Part shown: one piece after another, positions 54,952 to 64,000 of the stretch | How the letters are laid out: each line of letters starts with the position of its first letter | How positions within the stretch are numbered: the first letter of the stretch is position 1 | Assembly (NCBI GenBank): GCA_010015745.1 | Contig: ML978204.1 | Coordinates: 165,237-229,236, forward strand | Direction of reading: 5' to 3' | DNA from: Setomelanomma holmii | Taxonomy: Eukaryota; Ascomycota; Dothideomycetes; Pleosporales; Phaeosphaeriaceae | DNA length: 64,000 bases | The notes under the pieces: generated by a model | The model's input: the letters and a program-made list of their open reading frames with translations, nothing else | Told to the model about the DNA's origin: nothing | Databases searched by the model: none | Position numbers and translations under genes: made by a program

Positions 54952-56753
54952 CTATAGCTTCGCTCTGCCCTCCTTCTCCTCCGCCTCCGCCCACTCCCTC
55001 AACACTCTCTTCAGGATCTTCCCACTCGGCGACTTCGGACTCTCGTCCAAGAACACCACACCACCTGTCAGCTGCTTGTAGCTAGCCAGATGGTCACTGA
55101 TCAGCTTCTTAACCTCAGCTTCTGACATGTTGGTGCCAGGCTTGCGCACTACGTAGGCTCGAGGCCGCTCCGCATCAGAGCCAGGCTTAGCTTTTAGGCC
55201 GATCACGGCTACGTCAACGATGTAGTCTTTGGCTTCTAGCAGGACGGCTTCGAGCTCGGGTGGTGCGACTTGGAAGCCGCGGACTTTGATAAGCTCCTGA
55301 TCGGGCTGTTAGTTGCTGCGCATGCGTGTTGCAAGAGAAGAACTTTGGGCGGTACGAACCTTTTTGCGATCGACGATATACCACAACTTAGTCTTGCCGT
55401 CGCAGTAAAGAATGTCACCAGTACGAAGGTATCCATCTTCATCTCATGTTTCCGCATTTGCTTTCGGGTTGTTGAGGTACTGGCGCACAACAGTAGGGCC
55501 ACGGACACACACTTCGCCGCGAACATCGTAGGCTGTTATGTCCTTGCCTTCCTCATCGACAAGTCTACGAAAAGTCAGCATCCATACAAATAGTTGCATG
55601 GCACTACTCACTTGATATCGGTGTTTGGCATAAGCTTGCCGACACTTCCAGTATCATCCGCCTCGGGATAGTAGAACAATGTAATAGCACTTGTTGTCTC
55701 AGTCATGCCCCAAACTTGAGTAAACGTCGCACCAGGCGCCATTAGCTTACGCATCCTATTCTGGCTGCCAGCATCTAGTGGTGCAGCACCCACAACTGCG
55801 GTCCTGATGCTCTTCAAGCTGTACTTCTTGGTCAGCGGGCTGTTTATGATGGCGATCACTAGTGGAGGCACTACGCCAAGATTAGTGACTTGATGCTTTT
55901 CGATGCCTGCCAGGAATGGTTCGAGCTCAAAGCGGCGCATGATCCAAATCTGGTGGCCCGAGCGGAATGGTGAGACGTGAACAGCAGGAACAGTGGCGAC
56001 ATGGAACATAGGAAGAGGTGAGATGGTGCGTGGTTCCCAGGTAATGGAGTCTTGCGATTTGGTGGTAGTCATAGTGTGGTATGAAGTTGCATTGTAGTGG
56101 CTCTGGCATGCAGTCTTCGGAAGGCCAGTGGTTCCTGATGTCGTAAGTCGAGCTACATCCGTGGTCTTCAGTGTGTCGCGATCTGTAATACGCTTCCAGT
56201 CCTCTTCGCCATGTTGCAGTAGCCATTCCCAGGACCGGAGACCCTCAGGCATAGCTTGCCTACGAACATTGAAGACAAATATACGGTCTTTGGATAATCC
56301 TTCGGCTGCTGTAGCCTCAAGTACGACATCCAGTAGCTCCGGCTCCACAATGAAGAACTTAACTTGAGCAGTGCGAATGTGATGTCTCATCTCGGCTACT
56401 CGATAAGCTGGGTTGGTTCCAGAGAAGACTCCGCCAGCTCCGACGCCGCCAAGGAACACCATAGGATACATTATGTCGTTGAATGAGGTGATTGCAAAGC
56501 AGTCACCATCCTTGAGTCCTGCTTTGCGAAAGCCTGCAATGAGTTTCCGAACAATGCTGAGGCCTTGGCGTCGAGATAATGTACGAGATGCATTGTCTGC
56601 ATCATGATAGATCTGGCAGGCTATCAGTATCATACTGGTGGAGGCCAGAGAGCTACTCACCGGCTTTTCATTGTCATAACTTGTGTTGCCAAACGCAAAG
56701 GACACCACATCTTCCTCTGGCAGGGTGTACGATTCTTGCGAGAGCCACGGCAT
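54952..56753 (-). pseudogene. Peroxisomal 4-coumarate-CoA ligase-like acyl-CoA ligase with an in-frame TGA, 4 exons
   Basis: Exons 56753-56661, 56612-55612, 55564-55360 and 55296-54952 keep a single frame of 548 codons. Motifs of the ANL superfamily are present: AMP-binding 'LTTSGTTGLPKTA', 'PLPMFHVA', 'QVWGMTETTSAITL', 'GYLRTGD', 'IVDRKKELIKVRGFQVAP' and the catalytic Lys region 'SPKSPSGKILKRVLRE'. The C-terminus AKL is a peroxisomal PTS1 signal. Codon 405 is TGA (55446-55444) exactly where family members have Trp in 'ETWDEDGY'; it would remove the hinge, the C-terminal lid and PTS1. No intron can remove it without loss of conserved residues. All other parts look functional, so the lesion is recent or an error in the sequence. 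The first intron (48 nt) is in frame. Confidence 0.8.
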
Positions 56754-59368
56754 TATGATGCTTGATGTACCAGGTTCGAATGTACACGAAAGACGGCAGC
56801 TACCGGCAAGTTCAGATTGTCAAGATGAATTTGTTCCAATGGTTGTCCGACATGTCCGCATACTTTCGACGGTGATTTAGTGCTGACCGCCAGTGCCAAT
56901 CGAGTCTCATACTATGACCGGAAGCCGAGGCTGTTGTCGATCTTACCCCGGCCTTGCTTTCTCCCCACAAACTTGCATGTCGACGTCGATGAAACTCACC
57001 GTCTTGGCGTCTGAGAGATTTCTGAGGCCGACTGTTGACTACAGGCCAAACACAATGATCTTGAAGTTGCAGATGGCGCAGATTAACGATAGTCTAGATC
57101 TACAATGTCACAATCCGGTAGGCGGGGAAGCGGGGTAGAAGTGCTCAAGACTTGCCATACGTAGCACATAACGATGATCCACCAAGGTCAAAAGTGCATC
57201 GCCATTTTCAGTGCGAGAGCACAAGAAGAGACGGGTTTCAATGTGTTGATATAAGGGCGAAAGGTCGTGTCAGGTTCGTGACTTCAAGCTGTATCACATT
57301 TGGCCTAGTGGGTCTTGGCGTCAACTCCAGACCCCAGCCCAGCACCCCAGATGCCACCCACATTCATCATCATCCCCACCTTGAGGACACAGCACAAGGG
57401 CCGCACAGCCATCGAGCGCTGTGCCAGACCGTCTCTTCCCTGGCAGCCTTTTGTTCAAACCACGATGATCGTCACGTCCTCAATGAGCAATACACCCTTT
57501 CCTGTTACAGCATCATCACGTCTCGATTGTCCTTAATAAGTAACGTAGTTCCCTTAAGGCGTCGATGGCATCATAGAAACGCCCTCTCGGTTAGCTACGC
57601 GATAACCGGAATCACGGTCAAGTCTCATTCCAGCAAGCCTCCCGCTTGACCAACATTCAATGAACCGTGTCCCAATACCTCCCGAGGCCATTACACTATG
57701 CAACTAATTCATTGGTGGAATCGCCGCGGGAGCATCTTCATCCCCACAATCCAGTAGAAGGGCTCCCGACGACACGTATAAAGAGCTCCAACCCCACGGG
57801 GATCGCTGCGAAAGGCTCTACTTTGGCCTCCAAACATCAGAACCTTTTCTCTTTATAGAACCTGCGAATCAATTGAACTCTGACCATGCAAGCCGGGATT
57901 ATATAACCTTCGCATGTTAGATCGCCTTTTGACCACCAGTGAAACTGGGTGCGTACAAGCGTAAGTGAATACCTCAAGTATACCTCGCTCACGCCATCAT
58001 GTGAGGGACACGAGAGCTGACGCATCGTAGACCTAGAACGCTGGAATGAAACTGTTGTGCACCTCACTGTCGACTCGCATGCTGGCCCACAGCTGAACGG
58101 ACTTAACGAAGGACTCGGCTTCCAGAATACTGGTATTGGCGAGGACCACCACCAAGACAACCGTCGCGTGCTTGCCAGCATGTCGCTCTCCTGATTGAAC
58201 ATGCGACCCACCTCGACCCTCAATTATGAGGCTGTCGTCAAAACCTTCGTTGCAGACTTTGCAGCTGCTGTGGGTCACTAGCGCTGCAATCTCGGGGATC
58301 GTGATGAGGCTCTGCGCGGCGCGTGGGATGACGCGGGTATGATCGGCATCAACAAAATGCGGCTCCTTTCCAAGACCCACATTGGACCGCGATGTAAACA
58401 TTACAGCGACACAGCATTTGAGCTATGTGATTCGCAAAGGAGCCTTCGTCGTCGAGCTGAACGATAACTTGTCTGTCATATGGCCAATATAATCACAAAT
58501 TCTTGCGCGATCAATACAGAAAGTCGAGGTGCTGTGCGCACTGCTTCACAGCATTGAATCCCGGATCATCTTATTGGACGTATCTGCTAGGGGTGTTTGT
58601 GGCGTGTTGTAAGCATGAAGAACGGCTCCACCACAACAATGACGTTTTGACCGTTCTCGGTCTCGGCAAAACCGCGCTCATCGAGCCCATTGGCTCAACG
58701 ATCACGACGACCCGTACCTTTGTGCGCAGATTTAGTGTCCCGCCTCACGCACTACGGTTTCCCAACAACGGCGGAGGAGCACAGCAACGATACCTCGTCG
58801 GATAGTAAATCTATCACGTCTATTGTTCTGCAAAAGTATAGGCCAGGGCTATTGTCAGGCGTTGATTTCAAGACGCCTGGAAAGAGAAACTATGACGAGT
58901 CCGGTGGTGTGAGCAGCACACATGCAGACCGCAGGATTACTCGGAAGGTCATCCTTCCTCTTCACTCACGAGCCATGGATAATCTTCTTATCGGACACTT
59001 CGCGGTCCGAGTGTATTGGTCTTGTGTATCCTTGGGAGCCAGACCGTATAGTGTTGCATCATTCGCCCCAGTATTTGGCGGCTGACTCAATCAAGGTCCG
59101 CTGCATTTGCCTTTCACACTCTAGGGTTACAGGACGAAATTTGCTTGTCCGGAGGAGGAGCAGAATTGATGTCGGGGCTCCACTATCAATAGCCGGAGCA
59201 CGATCCTCTCCATGGACCAGCGCTATATATGTGCTGCAAGCTTTCCGTCGAGTCCACACCTTCTCCCTTCTCCGCACTCAACAACAAGCCGTGTCATCGT
59301 TGTGTGCGTGACACATATATATTCAAGCAATTGCGAAGTCGTTCATACCTAATCACATTGTACGCAAC
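56754..59368. other. Long gene-poor region
   Basis: About 2.6 kb between divergent genes, the acyl-CoA ligase and the sugar transporter. Open frames up to 165 codons exist but none shows a recognisable motif; one minus-strand frame with a true ATG (58033-58401) is discussed under rejected items. No repeats noticed. Confidence 0.3.
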
Positions 59369-61170
59369 ATGCGTTTCTTTCGCAAGCCGGCCGAAGAGGC
59401 TCAGGCCAAAGGAACTCCGGCAACGAGTACTCCTGCAGATACACCACCACGGAGGAACTCGGTCAGCGCAGAAAAGGATGTACCTCAGGGCCGCGTGCCT
59501 GTGATCGCTGTAGTCCTCGGCGCATGTGCTAGCATTGGTGGCTTCATGTTTGGATACGAATCTGGGCAGATTTCTGGGTTCCTAGCCATGTCCGACTTCA
59601 TTGAGCGCTTCGGCGACAACGGATCGTTCTCCGCCGTACGACAAGGAACGATCGTTGGCTTGCTCGCGTAAGTTTGGGTGCCGACGCGTACTTCAGGACC
59701 ATTCTAACAAAATGACAGCATTGGTACATTGATTGGTTGTCTATGCTCCGCACCACTCGCCGATACTTACGGCCGCCGCCTCACAATTTCGGGATCCGCC
59801 TTCTTCTATATTGTCGGCGTGATTATTGAGATTACAAGCAAGACAGTGTGGGTACAATTTGCGATGGGTCGGTTTACAGCCGGTCTCGGCATTGGAGCAC
59901 TGTCGACCGTTGTTCCCATGTATCAATCGGAGTCGATCCCAAAGCGGATACGAGGAGCTACTGTCAGCTCCTATCAGCTGATGATCACACTCGGTATCTG
60001 GACCGCCTACATGATCAACTATGGCACCGTTAAAGACTACAGCAACAGCGCCCAGTGGAGAATTCCCAACGGCTTGTCAGCTCTTTGGGCCATCCTTCTC
60101 GGCAGCACTATCCTGCTGCTCCCCGAGTCGCCACGATATGCTTACCGCAAGGGTCGCATCGATGAGGCGCGCATCAACATGGCTCGATTAAACGGCATCG
60201 AGCCGCATAGCGCTTATATCGACAACGAGATTTGCGAGATCCAAGAAAAATTGGAAGCCGAATCGGTCGGCGGTGAACACCCATGGCACGAAATCTTTAC
60301 CGGCCCTCGTATGTTGTACCGCACTCTCCTAGGCATGGTCCTTCAAGCTGGCCAGCAGCTCACTGGTGCAAATTACTTTGTATGTATGATCCTTCTCAAG
60401 GTAGACATACAGCTTTTAACATTAATCAGTTCTATTATGGTACCACAATTTTCTCAGCGACAGGTCTGCAGAATTCCTACGTTACCTCTATCATCCTCGG
60501 AACGGTCAACGTGGCTGCGACTATCGTCGGCCTCTGGATTGTAGAGAATGTTGGTCGACGCAAGGCCATGATGACAGGTGCAGCGTGGATGGGCGTGTGC
60601 CTGTTCATTTACTCATTTGTCGGCCATTACCAGCTCGACAAAGTCAACCCACAGCGCACACCCCAGGCTGGTAACATCATGATTGTCTTCACTTGCCTCT
60701 TCATTGCCGCCTTCGCAACGACCTGGGGACCGTTAGTGTGGGCGATCGTCGGTGAGCTCTACCCTGCTCGCTACCGTGCGACATGCATGGCATTGGCGAC
60801 AGCTTCAAACTGGCTCTTCAACTTTCTCATCTCCTTCTTTTCGACTATGATCACTAACAAGATCGACTATTTCTACGGCCTCGTCTTTGGAGCCTGCTGC
60901 TTCGCACTCTTTTTCGTTGTCTACTTCTTCATGATTGAGACGAAGGATCGCTCTCTCGAAGAAATCGACACGATGTATGTACTTCACGTCAACCCGATCA
61001 CGAGCTCCAAGTTCGATGCCAGCTCGCTCAAGAAGGATGGCCTCATCGATACCGATCGTCTACAGCTGGATGCCGGCGCGAGAACATTTAGCAAGGCAGA
61101 GCAGGCAGGCCAGAATGGCCGCACGGGTGGCATACTTGAGCCAGCTGAGCGTCAGGAACTTCAGGTCTAG
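59369..61170 (+). CDS. MFS sugar transporter (hexose transporter type), 3 exons
   Basis: Exons 59369-59667, 59719-60379 and 60430-61170 (introns of 51 and 50 nt) encode 566 aa with about 12 membrane helices. Sugar-porter marks: 'GGFMFGYESGQISGFLAMSD', 'DTYGRRLTISGSAFFYIVGV', 'GRFTAGLGIGALSTVVPMYQ', 'ESIPKRIRGATVSSYQL', 'PESPRYAYRKGRIDEA', 'GQQLTGANYFFYYGTTIFS', 'VENVGRRKAMMTGAAWMGV', 'WAIVGELYPARYRATCMAL' and 'FMIETKDRSLEEID'. The layout is that of fungal high-affinity glucose/hexose transporters at the plasma membrane. The N- and C-terminal tails are cytosolic. Intact. Confidence 0.93.
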
Positions 61171-61665
61171 ACGAGCGTCGATCTCGATGCCTCAGATTAT
61201 TGTTTAAGTGCACCAAGCGGCGCACCGAGTAGTTGATGTTTGCATAACATTGCCACGGCAATGTATCTTTCTTGTTATATCTCAATCATCAGCATAGCAT
61301 TACTTTTCAATGTCAACATTGCTTCTCACTACAGCTCATATCTCCGACCATTTCCCCCCTATTCTTCCGTCTACTATTTGGCCATCGGCGATCATGCTCA
61401 CACTTGTTGCAGCACCGTGGTAGAGCCTCGGTGGCGAGTAAGCGTGAGACAATGTGCGGGGTAAGCGCGACAACATTCGCATCCCCTGCGTTCCCAACCC
61501 ACTAGCTTCATATTGCATTTCACTGAACCGCAATAGTATTCCGCCAAGCATCGTCAATCATCGCATGGACCACAAAGCCGTCATACACAATGACACTAAC
61601 AACAATCGACCTCCCCGCTATCAAACAGCTCTCCTGGTCCATCACAACATCCTACACTACTAGAG
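61171..61665. other. Intergenic region
   Basis: About 495 nt after the sugar transporter, leading into the transposon zone. No supported gene. Confidence 0.35.
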
Positions 61666-61834
61666 TGTCAGACTGGCACCTTAGTTCACAAGGTACATGT
61701 GAACTGCATCTCTCACGTAACTCTTTGTCACTTGCTTACTCATCGTGGTTGTGTATATAATCGCTCTCTGTAGCTCTCTCAATACAAGAACCTTCTGCTT
61801 CCTTCATGTCTGCTCTGTCCTCTCACATCTGACA
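61666..61834 (+). repeat. Solo LTR of a Copia-type element, 169 bp
   Basis: Begins TGTCAG and ends CTGACA (a perfect terminal inverted repeat) and is flanked on both sides by TAGAG (61661-61665 and 61835-61839), a 5-bp target-site duplication. It is the same length as, and closely similar to, the LTR at 62039-62207, sharing the TATA-like 'GTGTATATAATCGCTC' and 'TAGCTCTCTCAATACAA'. The perfect target duplication without an internal region indicates recombination between the two LTRs of a former full element. Confidence 0.88.
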
Positions 61835-61841
61835 TAGAGCT

Positions 61842-62038
61842 ATGACGCGACGCTTTGCGTCTGAGATTGCTAAAGAGCCTGCAGGAGAGACGTGGGTAGG
61901 GCGCTTTTTGAAGAGAAACAAGGACTATCTCATCTCCAAATAGGCGGCTGGTATAGACGCTGTACATCACCGCGCTAACTCAGAGTACAACTACAAGCTC
62001 TACTTTAATCTCCTCTATAAGAAGATAGAGTAGTATAA
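61842..62038 (+). mobile_element. Pogo/Fot1-type transposase relic (N-terminal part)
   Basis: The frame from the ATG at 61842 reads 'RRFASEIAKEPAGETWVGRF' and 'LKRNKDYLISK', then TAG, then 'AAGIDAVHHRANSEYNYKLY' and 'FNLLYKKIE', then TAG. This matches the CENP-B-type DNA-binding region of fungal Fot1/pogo DDE transposases. The first TAG stands where Trp is normal and the second where Gln is normal, as expected from RIP. A solo LTR lies just before it and a Copia LTR interrupts it at 62039. Confidence 0.75.
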
Positions 62039-62207
62039 TGTCAGCCTGGCACCTCAGTTCACACAGTACACTGTGAACTGCATCTCACGTGACTCTGTTA
62101 GTCACCTGCTTACTCATCTGGTTGTGTATATAATCGCTCACAGTAGCTCTCTCAATACAACAACCTTCTGCCTCATTCATACCTGCCCTGTGCTCCCACA
62201 TCCAACA
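62039..62207 (+). repeat. 5' LTR of a Copia-type retrotransposon, 169 bp
   Basis: Starts TGTCAGCC and ends CCAACA; aligns over its whole length with the solo LTR at 61666-61834. It is followed at 62208 by 'GTTATGAGCCCGG', in the place of the primer-binding site. It carries the TATA-like 'GTGTATATAATCGCTC' at about 62125-62140. Confidence 0.85.
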
Positions 62208-62263
62208 GTTATGAGCCCGGTATCCCCGCACCACGCTGCGATACTCAAATAAGATCGTTCACT

Positions 62264-62336
62264 CTTTTGATTGCTATACACGTTGTGAACGTCGTCCCTG
62301 CAATCCTCCTGTTGCTACACACCTGCTGTTGTTGCA
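62264..62336 (+). repeat. Direct repeat in the Copia leader, copy 1
   Basis: About 73 nt starting CTTTTGATTGCTATACACGT; repeated at 62388-62460 with a period of 124 nt. Differences between the copies are mostly C/T. Confidence 0.75.
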
Positions 62337-62387
62337 ACCTTTTAAGATTATATCTCTTCTACTAAGGCTATTTTCACGCCTCTAGTA

Positions 62388-62460
62388 CTTTTGATTGCTA
62401 TATACGTTGTGAACGTTGTCCCTGCAATCCTCTTATTGCTGCACGCTTACTGTCATTGCA
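62388..62460 (+). repeat. Direct repeat in the Copia leader, copy 2
   Basis: About 73 nt starting CTTTTGATTGCTATATACGT, matching copy 1 at 62264-62336. C-to-T differences (for example TACACG against TATACG) fit RIP acting on duplicated sequence. Confidence 0.75.
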
Positions 62461-64000
62461 TCACACAACGCTTTAAGAACTAGTTCTCACACTCTGAGGT
62501 TTTACCTTATTTTCTCTGCTGACTAGCAAGGCAGCTCTTTTTTGCTGTAATAGCTACCACCAGCACAGATATTTGTGCTACTACAATTCTCTAAGGTTCC
62601 GCGGACTAGACACCTTAGTATGCTACTAAACGATGATACGCTTCTATTAAGGGCATATAGCAGTACTGCAACCCTGATTTAGCTACACTGTCTCTGCCAC
62701 CTGTTGCAGAGCTAGCTGATAACGCTACATTAGAGCACTGGAAAATATAGGAAATCAAGTCTAGACGCTAGGAGTCAATCTAAAAAGCGATTAGTAAGGT
62801 CAATCTTAAGATCTTACGCACTGTCGCGACGTCACACGCCCACCTCATTAATAGAGTGGAGCACGACGATCCTAGGAGTCAGCTTACGACGCTCTGAAAG
62901 CACTTCAAGGTCACAGACTAACAGTGCAGGCTAGAGCTTGCCGCCAGATACAGCAATATTCAGAAGAAGCTAAAGAACTAGAGCGCCTAAGCCTGGCTAG
63001 ACAAATATTCGCAAATTACATCTTAATATGCTTAAAAGAGTATGCTAGAGATAACAGAAACCTAAGCATAGTGGCGATTCATCTATGCTGTACAGAACTT
63101 AGGAGACAAGGCATAGGCACAAGCGCAGTTCCTTGCTATAGAGTAAGGCGAATTAAACGCTTACTTTCTAACCCTAACCCTACAAGATTTAATCAGCTGT
63201 TATTGATAAACAGCACCTACGGCCTAAAACATGACTAAAACGCTAGGGAGTTTCACCTCTCTGTTAATTATAGAGCCTAAGCTAAGAGATCACCTAAAGA
63301 AGGACTAATCAACGTGCGTCTGTAGGCTCTATCATTTAGTCCTTTAGTGGTTTACTCTTAACCCTAAGGCTAAAGGCAGGTTCAAAGACTTCAAGTCTAG
63401 CACAAAAGCCTTATCTTAGCTTGTTAAAACCTTTTAGAATAAGGATATGCTTAAGAAGGTTAAGAAGGCATACAAGGATGTAGGCATTTAATAGACGTTC
63501 GATCTGGAGAAAGCTAAGGCTGAGTTAGCTAAACGCAAGAACTCCGCATCACGTTATGCTTATCAAGCTGACACTGCTTCAGACTATAGCTCTGACAGAT
63601 ACTTGTTAAATACAGCCTGTCTTAAGCAACCCTTGCAACTATTGCAGTCAAACGCAGCATTGTTGTTGCACGCCTAATCGCTGCAGCACCAATAGGTGAT
63701 AGACCCTAGATCAGATGTCCACATCTGCAACAAGACAAGACCCAATTGGAAGCAAATTAGGCTTCCTTCCTCTCAAGATACTGTATAAGCAGGCTGTAAC
63801 TCGTATCAGATACAGGCCTAGAGAGAGGTAACTCTTGATGTAAAAAGGGGCAATAAGACAGCCTTAATCACGCTTAAAAAAGTGGTATATATCCTAGAAT
63901 ATATAGCTAATATCTTCAGTCTTAGCTGTTACAAGAAGATCTACTTTAACTTAAAGACGAACACGCTCTTTAAGGAAGATGAGTCACTCTTTATAGATCT

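Larger units (their letters stand above)
62039..64000 (+). mobile_element. Degenerate Copia (Ty1) retrotransposon: 5' LTR, gag and start of protease; cut by window edge
   Basis: After the LTR and a leader of about 430 nt, a gag-like frame can be followed through many stops: 'LEHWKI*EIKSRR*ESI*' around 62733, then 'KAISKVNLKILRTVATSHAH' and 'LINRVEHDDPRSQL'. Further on is 'MLKKVKKAYKDVGI', 'ASRYAYQADTASDYSSDRYL', and near 63690 'DPRSDVHICNK', a decayed form of the Copia protease site DSGSDVHICND. Reading resumes after stops towards 64000. Most stops are TAA or TAG where CAA or CAG would make sense, the mark of repeat-induced point mutation. A 104-codon open frame at 62924-63238 is a chance gap in the stops. 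The element is inactive as seen. Confidence 0.8.

Noticed and set aside
58033..58401. Minus-strand 122-codon ORF with a true ATG in the gene-poor region
   Set aside because: It has no recognisable motif, no clear neighbour logic and no support from splice signals; an opening of this length is expected by chance in 2.6 kb of balanced composition. RNA-seq could revive it.
62924..63238. 104-codon open frame in the transposon zone
   Set aside because: It lies inside the decayed Copia gag region; the matching element proteins run through stops in the neighbouring sequence, so this is a gap between stops and not a gene.
1..64000. CRISPR arrays, bacterial operons, riboswitches, ribosome-binding sites
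   Set aside because: The window is fungal nuclear DNA; no spaced direct repeats of array type were seen, and bacterial signals do not apply.

Overview
The window is genomic DNA of a filamentous ascomycete (Pezizomycotina). The genes are split by short introns of about 47-130 nt with GT-AG ends and CTGAC/CTAAC-like branch sites. They include a chitin synthase, a caleosin, a dynein light intermediate chain and a spliceosomal RRM/SR protein. The families present (secreted intradiol dioxygenase, cysteine-rich small secreted proteins, NACHT-ankyrin receptor) would fit Dothideomycetes, but that placement is inference. All multi-exon models were built by hand from reading frames and splice signals.

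Layout. 1-5.9 kb is a compact aromatic-catabolism cluster. A carboxymuconolactone decarboxylase-like gene (cut by the window edge) and an intracellular intradiol ring-cleavage dioxygenase are read leftwards. A carboxy-cis,cis-muconate cyclase and an unusual EthD-EthD-enol-lactonase fusion are read rightwards. Together they could take a catechol-type ring (probably protocatechuate) to 3-oxoadipate. 6.3-8.4 kb holds a decayed BTB/POZ gene and an unidentified decayed gene. 9.2-13.3 kb is a NOD-like receptor with an N-terminal esterase, NACHT and ankyrin repeats. 13.6-15.7 kb encodes a 10-cysteine small secreted protein and a secreted Cys-rich/Ser-Thr-rich surface protein. 17-19.7 kb has an unknown membrane protein and a caleosin peroxygenase. 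19.9-25 kb has an F-box pseudogene, a carboxylesterase relic, an intact F-box gene and a hypothetical gene.

25.7-35 kb carries an LPMO-like secreted protein, a small tail-anchored protein, a secreted serine carboxypeptidase, a tRNA-Asp with an intron, a P450 and a GNAT-like protein. 35.8-45 kb is housekeeping in character: chitin synthase, a polytopic membrane protein, an Ist3-like splicing factor and a dynein light intermediate chain. 46-51.8 kb has a sugar transporter with a 1-nt frameshift, an HSL-type alpha/beta hydrolase and a secreted intradiol dioxygenase. 52-61.2 kb holds an unknown gene with a duplicated Cys/Trp motif, a small CCCH-type protein, a peroxisomal acyl-CoA ligase with a premature TGA, and an intact sugar transporter.

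The right end (61.6-64 kb) is a nested transposon zone: a pogo/Fot1-type transposase relic, a solo 169-bp LTR with a TAGAG target duplication, and the 5' LTR plus gag and protease region of a Copia element full of RIP-like stop codons. Several accessory genes elsewhere also carry stops explainable as CAA/CAG/TGG changed to stop, which suggests a region of active gene loss between well-kept core genes.
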